A stretch of DNA of 52,021 bases from a virus. Each line of letters opens with the position of its first letter. Position 1 is the first letter of the stretch. The notes beneath the pieces were generated by a model. That model saw only the letters and a list, made by a program, of their open reading frames with translations. It was not told the DNA's origin and made no database searches. The stretch lies in the IMG/VR virus record IMGVR_UViG_3300042467_001400, positions 1 through 52,021 of that record, one strand, 5' to 3'. A program made the position numbers and the translations under genes. Of the stretch, positions 45,137-52,021 are shown in pieces.

Positions 45137-46342
45137 TCATCGTTCCTGATGCACTCCGATGTAGACGGTGCCTTTCTTGGTGAGCGGCAGCACCTTGTCG
45201 CGCAGATCGATGTTGTGCATCCGCAGGCAGCCAAAGGTGGAATGCAGCCGTTGCTTGGGTGCCCATGCACCAGGCCATCCGCAGGCAGTGCCACCACCGT
45301 GGAGCATGATGCCGGCGCGGCCGTGCTTAGCCTCCTGGTTCTCCAGCTCGATCATGTCGAAGGAATACCAGCCGTAGGACCGCAGTGTTGCGTCAAATGC
45401 TGGCTTGTCTCCAACCCGCTCGTAGTCCTTGTAGATCTGGCCGATTTTGTAAAGGCCAGGCGGTGTGTCGCTGTTGCGTGTGCGCCAGTCGTTATCAGCA
45501 CCCTGGCCACGTGCCAGGCATGGAGCCTTCCACAGCAGCTTGCCCGTGTGGTCGTAGGCCTCAATCTGCTGATCACGGTCGTTGACCAACAGATAGCTGT
45601 CGCCAGGTTTGACGGGTGCTTTCTTGGCCGGGCCAACCATGCCGGATTCCTCTGTACCGCGAGGATCGAGGCCGCCGACAGGGGCAACCGGCGGGGCAGC
45701 CGGCGGGGCCTGCTGCAGCTGGCGGCCAACGAACAGCTCCACTTCGGCCTTGCGGCGGCGGGTCAGGCCAGCCAGCGGGGTGCCGCCTGATTTGTTCCAG
45801 CGCGGCAGTTCTGCGGCGACCACCACCGCCGGATCCTCTCCTGCCAGGATCCGTTTACGCAGGGTGGAATTCTGCATCGCCCCTACGCCGAGGTTGTATG
45901 TCCAGCTGAGCAACGCAGCGATACGGTTTGGTTGCCAGCTGCTTACCGCAGGAATGGCTCTCACCAAGGCTTCATGGAACCGCTTCAGGTCTGCATCAAG
46001 CTGCGCGTCAGCCTGCGCCTGGGTGATGCTCTGACCCTCTCTCACCACCTTGCCGCTGATGGTGGTCGAGCCCCAGCCGATGGCCCATGCGCCGGCATCG
46101 GGGTAAGCCTGGAGCCTGAGGCCCTCGAACTCCTTGATGATTTTTCGTGCTGAGGGCAGCCATGCCGGTTCAGGCACCGGCGCTGCGGGACTGCCCTGTG
46201 CCCTCCACAGCTCGGTGAACTCCCGGCGCTGCTCCGCGGTCAGCGATTCATCCAGCCGACCCAGTGCGGCCAGCTGATGCGGCGTCAGATGGCCCTGGCG
46301 TATGGCGTGCTGAGTGGCAGCGCGGACTGTGGCGAAAGTCAT
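45137..46342 (-). CDS. Endolysin: lysozyme (GH24) fused to L,D-transpeptidase (YkuD)
   Basis: 401 residues. Residues about 60-205: GH24 lysozyme with IIKEFEGLRLQAYPDAGAWA (catalytic Glu), IGWGSTT and the Asp/Thr pattern. Residues about 255-401: YkuD L,D-transpeptidase, with LLVNDRDQQIEAYDHTGKLL, GIMLHGGGTACGW and STFGCLRMHN (catalytic H...S-x-G-C-x-R). No signal peptide is visible, so export would need the holin. The combination cuts glycan strands and could alter peptide cross-links. The ATG overlaps the holin-candidate stop. Confidence 0.88.
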   Translation of the reverse strand: MTFATVRAATQHAIRQGHLTPHQLAALGRLDESLTAEQRREFTELWRAQGSPAAPVPEPAWLPSARKIIKEFEGLRLQAYPDAGAWAIGWGSTTISGKVVREGQSITQAQADAQLDADLKRFHEALVRAIPAVSSWQPNRIAALLSWTYNLGVGAMQNSTLRKRILAGEDPAVVVAAELPRWNKSGGTPLAGLTRRRKAEVELFVGRQLQQAPPAAPPVAPVGGLDPRGTEESGMVGPAKKAPVKPGDSYLLVNDRDQQIEAYDHTGKLLWKAPCLARGQGADNDWRTRNSDTPPGLYKIGQIYKDYERVGDKPAFDATLRSYGWYSFDMIELENQEAKHGRAGIMLHGGGTACGWPGAWAPKQRLHSTFGCLRMHNIDLRDKVLPLTKKGTVYIGVHQER

Positions 46343-46515
46343 TTCAGATCAGGCAAGCGATCACCAAGCAGGCGATCAAGGAAGTGCCACCCATGGCGGC
46401 CGGCCCAGAACGCGGCTGGTTCGAGGAAGGCCTTGAGGACAATCAGCCGCACGCCACCGGCCAGCAGCGAGCCGAGCACGATGTCGGTGATGATCCGGCC
46501 GTCGTCTGCGCTCAT
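46339..46515 (-). CDS. Putative holin (small membrane protein)
   Basis: 58 residues. Short acidic start MSADDGRIITDIVLGSLLAG, a hydrophobic segment (GVRLIVLKAFLEPAAFWAG) and a charged end. One or two membrane passes. Translation-coupled to the endolysin by ATGA and to the upstream membrane-HTH gene, so holin or release protein is the natural reading. Sequence family not recognised. Confidence 0.65.
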   Translation of the reverse strand: MSADDGRIITDIVLGSLLAGGVRLIVLKAFLEPAAFWAGRHGWHFLDRLLGDRLPDLK

Positions 46516-47024
46516 CGCTGCTTCAGGAGGCGTTGCACGGTGGAACGGAAGACACCGAGCGCATCGGCGATCTCCTGCTGGGTGTAACCGCGGCCGTGCA
46601 GTTCCTGCGCCAGATCGGCTCGATCCACTGGTTCCTGATCCGGGTCGTCGATCAGCGCGACGGGTTCCGGCAGAGGTTCCGGCAGAGGTTCAGGCAGAGG
46701 TTCCGGCTGGTACTCCAGCTGGGGCTCAGGTTCATCTTGGCGGCGGCGCAGTGCTGGGTTGTAGGTCCACAGGCCACCGAAGGATCCAGCGATGGCGGCA
46801 ACACCAGCCACCAGCGGCAGGGTGTTTTCCGAGATCACCTGATCGCAGGCGCCCTGCTCAGCGCGGAACTGCACGCAGTCCACGATGCGGTATCCCGAAA
46901 CGAGCATGGCGGCGACACCAGCAACGACCGAACCGCCGAAGGCTGCAGGGGCAAGCATGGGCTGGCGCATCACGGTGGTGGGCGAGCTGCTGTAGCTTTC
47001 CAGTGCGCCAATGAAAAACCCCAC
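46512..47024 (-). CDS. Membrane protein with C-terminal helix-turn-helix
   Basis: 170 residues. Two transmembrane segments (about residues 27-50, GSVVAGVAAMLVSGY, and 69-88, TLPLVAGVAAIAGSFGG), then a proline/glutamate-rich linker (three LPEP repeats: PEPLPEPLPEPLPEP), then RADLAQELHGRGYTQQEIA and LGVFRSTVQRLLKQR, a resolvase-like HTH at the very end. First gene of the lysis operon. It may sense DNA or expression state at the membrane, or regulate timing of lysis. It shares this membrane-HTH plan with 22813-22992. Confidence 0.75.
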   Translation of the reverse strand: MGFFIGALESYSSSPTTVMRQPMLAPAAFGGSVVAGVAAMLVSGYRIVDCVQFRAEQGACDQVISENTLPLVAGVAAIAGSFGGLWTYNPALRRRQDEPEPQLEYQPEPLPEPLPEPLPEPVALIDDPDQEPVDRADLAQELHGRGYTQQEIADALGVFRSTVQRLLKQR

Positions 47025-47068
47025 CGGACCAGGGCGGGGCTTGATGTGTTCTCGGTGGCAGTATGGCG

Positions 47069-47084
47069 TTGTGCAACCGCAACG
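47069..47084. promoter_or_regulatory. Operator-like palindrome GTTGTGCAACCGCAAC
   Basis: Lies between the divergent starts of the lysis operon (47024) and the VRR-NUC gene (47093). It matches the palindrome found in the early promoters; no complete promoter hexamers could be placed here with confidence. Confidence 0.45.
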
Positions 47085-47092
47085 CCGCCACC

Positions 47093-47539
47093 ATGTCAGC
47101 CGAACACCATATTCAGCAGCGGATCCTGCTCGCGTGCGGCAGCGGCGATGCGCGGCTGTGGCGGAACAACGTGGGCACGGGCTGGGCAGGGGCTACCACC
47201 AGGATCACCGCCGGGAATGTCAGGGCAGTGGCAGCTCAGTTGAGGCCTGGTGATGTGGTGGTGCGCAACGCCAGGCCGCTGCATGCGGGCCTGTGCGTCG
47301 GATCCTCCGACCTGATCGGTTATTCGGCGCTGGTGGTGGGGCCTGAGCACGTTGGGCAACGGCTAGCGGTGTTCGCCGCGGTGGAGGTGAAGACCGCGAA
47401 GGGGCGACCATCTGCAGAGCAGGTGCAGTTCCTGAACCACATCGAGCAGGCGGGCGGCATGGCTGGGATTGCTCGCAGCGTTGACGAAGCACATCTGATC
47501 CTTCGTGGCCCGAGCGCAAACGCTACCGCTACGGTTTAA
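47093..47539 (+). CDS. VRR-NUC domain nuclease
   Basis: 148 residues from ATG 47093 (MSAEHHIQQRILLACGSGDA). GSSDLIGYSALV and AAVEVKTAKGRPSAEQVQFL give the D...E-x-K nuclease core of the VRR-NUC (PD-(D/E)XK) family, linked to DNA repair and recombination. First gene of the rightward operon that leads to RecT and SSB, so a recombination exonuclease role is likely. Confidence 0.85.
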   Translation: MSAEHHIQQRILLACGSGDARLWRNNVGTGWAGATTRITAGNVRAVAAQLRPGDVVVRNARPLHAGLCVGSSDLIGYSALVVGPEHVGQRLAVFAAVEVKTAKGRPSAEQVQFLNHIEQAGGMAGIARSVDEAHLILRGPSANATATV

Positions 47540-47541
47540 CT

Positions 47542-48390
47542 ATGAAGCTCACCGCAGGGGCCCACCCCGATCTGTTGATGCCATTTTCAAATGGCCCCGA
47601 GCCGCCACCCGAGCCGGTGCAGGGATTGCCGGAACCGTTGCGATTGGCCACCGAACGGCACGACGAGGGGCGGAAGGCGCTTGCCGCGATGGTGGGTCAC
47701 TGGATGGTGCGCAGCAGCCTGAGCCTGGAGCAGCTGTCGCTGATCGCGGCATGGGGGCTGAATGAACGGGGCCTAATGGACAAATCGATCCTGAGCCGGA
47801 TTCGGACGGGCGCGAAAGTCCGCGGCGCCAGCCTGCCGCAGGTGGATGCGTTGGCGTCCGCCAACATGGCGATCTGGCTATGGCAGGTGCGTGGGAAGCA
47901 GAAAGCGTGGGCGAAGCTCGGCCCGCACAGCGGCTGGGGCGTGAAGGATGAGTGGCTCGACAGTGCCTGCTGGCTGGCGCATCCAGACCACCCTGCCGAT
48001 CCGCTGGAGTTCGGCGACATGGCGGAAGTGCTCGCGGGCTACCTAGACCTGCCGTACGTGGGTCCGGCACCGCTGTCGGCTGCTGATGCACGGGTAGCGA
48101 GCGACCAGCTGGCCAGGCTGCTGGACCGGCTGTGCGCCGATCGCGGGTGGGGTGCGATGGCGGGGCTGCGAAACCTGATGGCGGCGTATCCGGTGACCGA
48201 TCGCGGGCGGCAGCAGCGGATGCGCCGGGTGATCACCGGCGATCAGCTGCTGAGCGGCGATGAGCTGGCCGGCGAGCTGCATGCGCTGGCGGAGATGGTG
48301 CGGCAGGTCAGGCAGCTAGAGCCGGGGGAGTATGGGCCGCGGGAGCTGCAGGCAGAACTGATGTCTGGTGGCCGTCCGGGTCGCGGGTGA
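47542..48390 (+). CDS. Hypothetical protein (possible DNA-binding)
   Basis: 282 residues, starting 2 nt after the preceding stop. Region 50-110 (GHWMVRSSLSLEQLSLIAAW, GLMDKSILSRIRTGAKVRGA) has helix-turn-helix character as in XRE-like regulators. The rest is helical (SDQLARLLDRLCADRGWGAM, DELAGELHALAEMVRQVRQL). Function not recognised. Its last 83 bp overlap the convergent small gene at 48308. Confidence 0.6.
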   Translation: MKLTAGAHPDLLMPFSNGPEPPPEPVQGLPEPLRLATERHDEGRKALAAMVGHWMVRSSLSLEQLSLIAAWGLNERGLMDKSILSRIRTGAKVRGASLPQVDALASANMAIWLWQVRGKQKAWAKLGPHSGWGVKDEWLDSACWLAHPDHPADPLEFGDMAEVLAGYLDLPYVGPAPLSAADARVASDQLARLLDRLCADRGWGAMAGLRNLMAAYPVTDRGRQQRMRRVITGDQLLSGDELAGELHALAEMVRQVRQLEPGEYGPRELQAELMSGGRPGRG

Positions 48391-48514
48391 CGGTGTAGAG
48401 CTCAGCGCCGTTCAGGTGCAGGCTGCAGGGCTGGAACTCGGAATCCGGGACGTGGAGGAGCATGCGCCAGGCGGCGTCGGCATCCTCGTGAGTGGTGCAG
48501 TGGATTTGCAGCAT
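48308..48514 (-). CDS. Small hypothetical protein (antisense overlap)
   Basis: 68 residues on the minus strand: MLQIHCTTHEDADAAWRMLL, then HVPDSEFQPCSLHLNGAELY. The start lies outside the 47542 gene; the end overlaps it by 83 bp. Sequence looks protein-like in the first 45 residues and low-complexity (APAAHTPPALAA) where it overlaps. It could be a small regulator; the assignment is tentative. Confidence 0.45.
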   Translation of the reverse strand: MLQIHCTTHEDADAAWRMLLHVPDSEFQPCSLHLNGAELYTVTRDPDGHQTSVLPAAPAAHTPPALAA

Positions 48515-48562
48515 GGTGCAGCGGCGGCTTAGTGCTGGTGGAAGTTTCTAGTACGAATGCAC

Positions 48563-48573
48563 GGGGGGGGGGG
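48563..48573 (+). other. Run of eleven G residues
   Basis: Homopolymer G11 with GCAC on one side and TGC on the other, about 30 bp upstream of the -35 box of the recT-like promoter. Long G runs may vary by slipped-strand mispairing or be an assembly artefact. No other run of this length is present in the window. Confidence 0.8.
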
Positions 48574-48604
48574 TGCTTGCAGAAATTGCATAGCCCTGGC
48601 GGTG

Positions 48605-48633
48605 TTGCAGAACGGCAACCGCAACGGTATGAT
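48605..48633 (+). promoter_or_regulatory. Promoter of the recT-like operon
   Basis: TTGCAG, 17-nt spacer (AACGGCAACCGCAACGG), TATGAT, then GCCACCACCACAAAACC and ATG 48658. Best -10 match of the early promoter family. Confidence 0.7.
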
Positions 48634-48657
48634 GTGGGGAGCCACCACCACAAAACC

Positions 48658-49587
48658 ATGGCATCGAACGCGCTGGCCCTTGCCGGGCCCGCCAGCACCA
48701 GCCTCAGCCTGCAGCTCAACGGCATCGAAGACCTGCAACGCCTGGCGCGACTGTTTGCCGCCAGCGGCCTGTTCGGTCGTTCTGGCAACGCTGAGCAGCA
48801 CATGGCCGAATGCGCCATCAAGATCCTGGCTGGCGCTGAGGCGGGCTTCGGCCCGTTCGCCAGTGCCGGCGGCGTGACCGTGATCAACGGCCGGCCGGGA
48901 TTCGGCAGCAACCTGCTGGCGCAAGCGATCAAGCGGCACCCGCAGTATGACTACCGGGTGCTGGAAAAGACCGATCAGGCCTGCAAGATCAAGTTCATGG
49001 CCGGCCGGGAAGAACTGGGCATCGAGTGGTTCACGATGGAGATGGCCAGGCGTGCCGGGCTGGTGAAGGCCTCCGGCCCGTGGGCGCAGTACCCCGAGGC
49101 GATGCTGTTCGCCCGGTGCCTGTCGGCCGGGATGCGGACGCACTGCCCTGATGCCCTTGGTGGTGTCTCGGCGTACACGCCAGAGGAACTGGGCGCACAG
49201 GGAGAGATCGACGAGAACGGCGCTGTGGTTGCGGTGACCGTCACCGAGCAGCCGCAGGCACCCACCAGGGACCAGTTGCAGGCGCAGGCGATGCGTCGGC
49301 TGAAGGATCAGGGGATCACCAGCGACGGAATGCAGGCGATGCTGAACCAGCTCGGCGGCGAGGGCGCCAGGCTGGGGCAGCTCAGTGATGAAGTACTGGG
49401 CAAGCTGGCGCGTGTTGGCGCATCGGCTGAAACGATCCAGCGGTGGAACGCTGATGGCGCACCGGCGGCGGCACCGGCGCCAGCTGCCGATGACTCTGTG
49501 CCGGCTGAGGTGTTCAGCGAGCCTGGATTCCCAGATCCCGACGAGCAGGACGACCCGGACGACCTGCCAGCAGCATGGGCGGCCTAA
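48658..49587 (+). CDS. RecT-like single-strand annealing protein
   Basis: 309 residues. The block IEDLQRLARLFAASGLFGRS, then GGVTVINGRPGFGSNLLAQA, YDYRVLEKTDQACKIKFMAG and FTMEMARRAGLVKASGPWAQ with FARCLSAGMRTHCPDA is characteristic of a common phage protein group annotated as RecT-type recombinases. The C-terminal third is acidic and disordered, ending DDPDDLPAAWAA. It anneals single strands in recombination or replication, and is followed by SSB in the same operon, a usual pairing. Confidence 0.75.
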   Translation: MASNALALAGPASTSLSLQLNGIEDLQRLARLFAASGLFGRSGNAEQHMAECAIKILAGAEAGFGPFASAGGVTVINGRPGFGSNLLAQAIKRHPQYDYRVLEKTDQACKIKFMAGREELGIEWFTMEMARRAGLVKASGPWAQYPEAMLFARCLSAGMRTHCPDALGGVSAYTPEELGAQGEIDENGAVVAVTVTEQPQAPTRDQLQAQAMRRLKDQGITSDGMQAMLNQLGGEGARLGQLSDEVLGKLARVGASAETIQRWNADGAPAAAPAPAADDSVPAEVFSEPGFPDPDEQDDPDDLPAAWAA

Positions 49588-49632
49588 TCGGCTGCCCTGC
49601 TGCGATGCTGTTTAGAAACCACAACACTCACC

Positions 49633-50082
49633 ATGAACGCTCTAGTCCAGACCCTGCTCCGCGCCCAGACCTACAGCTTCCGTGGCCGACTGGCTGCAGA
49701 CCCTGAGATCAAGTACCTCGCCAACTCCATGGTGGCCAACGCCAAGATGGCAGTTGATAACCCTGAGAAGAAGGGTCGTGATGACGGCAAGGAGCCTGAT
49801 TGGCTGAAGCTTGAAATCTGGTTTGAACCAGCTGAAGAGTTCGCCAACAACGCCAGGAAAGGCCAGTTGATCGACTGCAGCGGCCGGATCCGTTTCGAGT
49901 CGTGGACCGATAAGCAGACCGGCGAACCGCGCCACCAGCCGGTGTTGAAGATGCACAGCTGGTCACCGGTTGACACTGCCGCGCCGGCCGCTGCTGCCAG
50001 GCCTGCCGCCCCGGCGCCCGCTGGTGGGTCGGTGTGGGAGTCAAGCGGCGGCGACGTTAGTGACGACGACATTCCGTTCTGA
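49633..50082 (+). CDS. ssb: Single-stranded DNA-binding protein
   Basis: 149 residues. OB-fold with TYSFRGRLAADPEIKYLANS, WLKLEIWFEPAEEFANNARK and GRIRFESWTDKQTGEPRHQP, a Pro/Ala linker and the acidic tip VSDDDIPF that recruits replication and recombination partners. 45 nt after the recT-like gene. It coats ssDNA during phage replication. Confidence 0.9.
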   Translation: MNALVQTLLRAQTYSFRGRLAADPEIKYLANSMVANAKMAVDNPEKKGRDDGKEPDWLKLEIWFEPAEEFANNARKGQLIDCSGRIRFESWTDKQTGEPRHQPVLKMHSWSPVDTAAPAAAARPAAPAPAGGSVWESSGGDVSDDDIPF

Positions 50083-50084
50083 TC

Positions 50085-50357
50085 ATGCAATTAGCAGCAC
50101 TACGGGCAACCCTCGACGAGATCCTTACCGAAGCTGCTGCAGACCTGGACCGCCAGGCTGCAGCACGTGCGGCGGAAGTAGCTGAAGCGCTGGAGCAGCA
50201 CACACCAGCGGCGGTAACAGCAGCCGTCAGCGATGCACTGGCCCAGCAACGGCAATGGTTCGCTGATCTGATCAATGAACAGCTCGGCTACCTGGAACGC
50301 CACAGCACTGCAGCAACGCTGCTTCGGCATCTGCGCGGGGTGGTGGCAAATGACTGA
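50085..50357 (+). CDS. Small helical hypothetical protein
   Basis: 90 residues: MQLAALRATLDEILTEAAAD, AARAAEVAEALEQHTPAAVT and QQRQWFADLINEQLGYLERH are long helices, consistent with a small coiled-coil or phasin-like protein. It follows ssb after a two-base gap and overlaps the next gene by 8 nt. Function unknown. Confidence 0.65.
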   Translation: MQLAALRATLDEILTEAAADLDRQAAARAAEVAEALEQHTPAAVTAAVSDALAQQRQWFADLINEQLGYLERHSTAATLLRHLRGVVAND

Positions 50358-50556
50358 CCCCAGCACGATCGCCGCGATGGAGCGGCTGAGAACTACACCA
50401 CCAACCAGTGATCAGGCGATGAGCAACAGTGAAACCCGTCGGCTGACGGTGGTGCTTCCGCTGCCGGAAGTGGAGCGTCTGCGGGCACACCTGCATCCTG
50501 GCGAATCGATGTCCGACCTGCTGCGGCGTGTGCTGCAGGAGGTGGGGCGTGGCTGA
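50350..50556 (+). CDS. Small ribbon-helix-helix-like protein
   Basis: 68 residues from ATG 50350. RRLTVVLPLPEVERLRAHLH and MSDLLRRVLQEVGRG have the strand-helix-helix pattern of RHH repressors. It may start at the internal MSNSETRRL. Overlaps neighbours on both sides. Could be an operon-specific regulator. Confidence 0.6.
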   Translation: MTDPSTIAAMERLRTTPPTSDQAMSNSETRRLTVVLPLPEVERLRAHLHPGESMSDLLRRVLQEVGRG

Positions 50557-50785
50557 TGTGATCTACATGGCCGACCGCTGGCGCATCGAGCGGGACCCGA
50601 CCATGGCACCCCGGCCTGATCTGGTTCGGTTTGTTAAGCACAGCACCGTGCGCAAGCTGCTGGATCAAACCGCTAGGTGGACGGGCGATGGCTGGGATCC
50701 GCAACGGTGGGTGCCACGGGTGCCGATCGTGCCCCAGACCATCCTCGACCTGGTGGAGCAGCGCATGCGGGGGGTGGGGACATGA
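50549..50785 (+). CDS. Small hypothetical protein
   Basis: 78 residues from GTG 50549 (VADVIYMADRWRIERDPTMA). LVRFVKHSTVRKLLDQTARW and VPIVPQTILDLVEQRMRGVG are helices with an Arg/Trp-rich centre. Overlaps both neighbours. Function unknown. Confidence 0.6.
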   Translation: MADVIYMADRWRIERDPTMAPRPDLVRFVKHSTVRKLLDQTARWTGDGWDPQRWVPRVPIVPQTILDLVEQRMRGVGT

Positions 50786-51399
50786 AAGAACGCCCGATCC
50801 TATTCAGCGGCCCGATGGTGCGGGCCATCCTCGACGGCAGCAAGACTCAGACGCGGAGGGTGGTGAAACCGGTCCGTCGTTATGAGCACAACAACATCTG
50901 CCGCCCCGATCTAGTTGAAGACCCCTATGCCGTTTGGTGGCATGGAGTAAGTGAGAACGTTGGATGTTTCCAAATATGCCCCCACGGCGCCCCCGGCGAC
51001 CGGCTGTGGGTACGGGAGACGTTCGCCATGAACAAAGCCAAAGCAGGCCCGCCGGTGGTCTATCGCGCTGATCACGGGGAGGCGCAATCTGTTTTCGTTG
51101 AGCGTCCCCACTCGGCTGAATGGGATGTTGTCGTCACACGCTGGCGCCCGTCGATCTTCATGCCCCGAGCCGCATCGCGGATTCTGCTGGAGATCACCGA
51201 CGTTCGCGTGCAGCGGCTGCAGGAGATCAGCGAAGCGGATGCACGGGCGGAAGGTGTAACGCCAAACGCATTTGAACAAACGTCCGATAACTGGGGCGGC
51301 GTGCTTTACCGCCGGCTTTGGGAGCAGATCAACGGCCCCGGATCATGGGACGCCAACCCGTGGGTGTGGGCGATCACGTTTCAGATGTTGGAACCATGA
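50782..51399 (+). CDS. ASCH-domain-like phage protein
   Basis: 205 residues from ATG 50782. ILFSGPMVRAILDGSKTQTR, then PGDRLWVRETFAMN and later RILLEITDVRVQRLQEISEA match a group of phage proteins with an ASCH/PUA-like barrel that may bind RNA or modified nucleic acid. Overlaps neighbours by ATGA. The A+T content is higher than in surrounding genes. Confidence 0.7.
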   Translation: MKERPILFSGPMVRAILDGSKTQTRRVVKPVRRYEHNNICRPDLVEDPYAVWWHGVSENVGCFQICPHGAPGDRLWVRETFAMNKAKAGPPVVYRADHGEAQSVFVERPHSAEWDVVVTRWRPSIFMPRAASRILLEITDVRVQRLQEISEADARAEGVTPNAFEQTSDNWGGVLYRRLWEQINGPGSWDANPWVWAITFQMLEP

Positions 51400-51491
51400 C
51401 CCTCTCCATCCTCGCCGGCATGGTCGAGATCCTCGCCACCCTGGCCACGTCGCTGTGGTGGGCCCTATGTGAGCGGTTGGTGGGGGAGTGA
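51396..51491 (+). CDS. Small membrane peptide
   Basis: 31 residues: MTLSILAGMVEILATLATSL followed by WWALCERLVGE. A single hydrophobic helix. ATGA overlap with the preceding stop and TGATG with the next start make it a coupled member of the operon. Confidence 0.5.
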   Translation: MTLSILAGMVEILATLATSLWWALCERLVGE

Positions 51492-51637
51492 TGGCCTGGT
51501 ACACCCCACCCGCGATCCTCGCCGCACTGCGCGGCTATCAGCCCTCCGCCGGCACTGGCGGGTTCCTGCTGCAGGCGCCAGCTCCAGGCCCGGTGCTGGC
51601 CAATCCGCCGTTCAGTGTGGAGGCCTGCCGTGTTTAA
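51491..51637 (+). CDS. Miniature methyltransferase-like ORF
   Basis: 48 residues: MAWYTPPAILAALRGYQPSA, then GTGGFLLQAPAPGPVLANPP and FSVEACRV. It contains a PSAGTGGFL motif I and an NPPF motif IV only about 20 residues apart, without the domain between them. It overlaps the real methyltransferase gene by 8 nt. Likely a deletion derivative or a regulatory leader. Confidence 0.45.
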   Translation: MAWYTPPAILAALRGYQPSAGTGGFLLQAPAPGPVLANPPFSVEACRV

Positions 51638-52021
51638 CCCCGACTTCTACCCCACGCCGCCCGAAGTGGCGGCCACCATGCTTGACCCACTCGACCTGCG
51701 CGGCCGGGTGGTGGTGGAGCCTTCCGCCGGCTCGGGCAACCTGGTGCAGGCCTGCCTAGAACGCGGCGCCGCCGAAGTGCTTATGGTTGAGCCTGAGCCG
51801 AAGCTGCGGGCGATCCTGGCGGCCATCCCCAACGGCCGCCTGATCGCCGCGGACTGGCTCACGGTGACGGCCGAGCAGATCAGCCACGTCGATCTGATCG
51901 TGATGAACCCGCCGTTCTCGGCCGATGAGCGGCACATCCTGCACGCCTGGGAGATCGCCCCGCCAGGCTGCGAGATCGTCGCGCTGGCCAACTGGAACAC
52001 GGTCTGCGATGAGTACGTGCA
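51630..52021 (+). CDS. DNA methyltransferase (partial, cut by window end)
   Basis: Read from GTG 51630: FNPDFYPTPPEVAATMLDPL, VVVEPSAGSGNLVQACLERG (motif I, AdoMet binding), LIVMNPPFSADERHILHAWE (motif IV NPPF, N6-adenine catalysis). The frame stays open to the window edge at residue about 130. Class I adenine methyltransferase, alpha/gamma-like motif order. Another methyltransferase lies at 34414. Confidence 0.8.
   Translation, partial: MFNPDFYPTPPEVAATMLDPLDLRGRVVVEPSAGSGNLVQACLERGAAEVLMVEPEPKLRAILAAIPNGRLIAADWLTVTAEQISHVDLIVMNPPFSADERHILHAWEIAPPGCEIVALANWNTVCDEYV

Noticed and set aside
1-52021. Search for an integrase or excisionase
   Set aside because: No tyrosine or serine integrase motifs were recognised in any frame; temperate status is not claimed.

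Overview
The window looks like most of the genome of a tailed phage (or prophage) of a G+C-rich cyanobacterium, probably a freshwater Synechococcus/Cyanobium-type host. Evidence: a complete long-tailed siphovirus morphogenesis set (terminase, portal, MuF protein, scaffold, capsid, tube, lambda-type frameshifted chaperone, 1314-residue tape measure, no sheath); a cyanobacterial AbrB-family regulator; a ThyX thymidylate synthase; and mRNA leaders rich in CCACCACC rather than Shine-Dalgarno sites. No integrase was found, so temperate life is not shown. Both ends are cut inside genes.

Layout. 1-36.9 kb is transcribed almost entirely leftward. In order of transcription it holds a metallophosphoesterase, a ParB-methyltransferase fusion, small and large terminase, a cluster of small genes that includes a phage sigma factor (28-32.5 kb), a KilA-N protein, portal, MuF, more small genes, head-tail joining genes, the G/GT chaperone, tail tube, tape measure and tail tip. 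Scaffold, major capsid protein and collagen-like/LRR fibre genes come only after the tail, which is an unusual order. A few tiny genes lie in the opposite direction, each with its own start-site motif. 36.9-37.25 kb is a probable replication origin (GGACGCAA iterons around an AT-rich segment) next to a primase-helicase. 37.25-40.7 kb (leftward) holds primase-helicase, a nuclease and a double ribbon-helix-helix repressor. 40.7-44.1 kb (rightward) holds an SF2 helicase, a PP-loop enzyme and a DNA-binding protein. 44.07-47.0 kb (leftward) holds ThyX, an HNH nuclease, a lysozyme/L,D-transpeptidase fusion, a holin candidate and a membrane-HTH protein. 47.1-52 kb (rightward) holds a VRR-NUC nuclease, a RecT-like annealing protein, SSB, small proteins, an ASCH-like protein and a DNA methyltransferase cut by the edge.

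Two recurrent signals organise expression. Early and regulatory genes share TTGCNN-17/18-TANNNT promoters with a GTTGCGCAAC-type palindrome in the spacer. Structural genes carry a different motif, close to CCGGAAACCTAAGCC, usually beginning 30-36 nt before the start codon; it may be the late promoter read by the phage sigma factor. The small-gene clusters also show identical leaders, gene ends and hairpins around unrelated gene bodies, which suggests exchange of cassettes at fixed borders.
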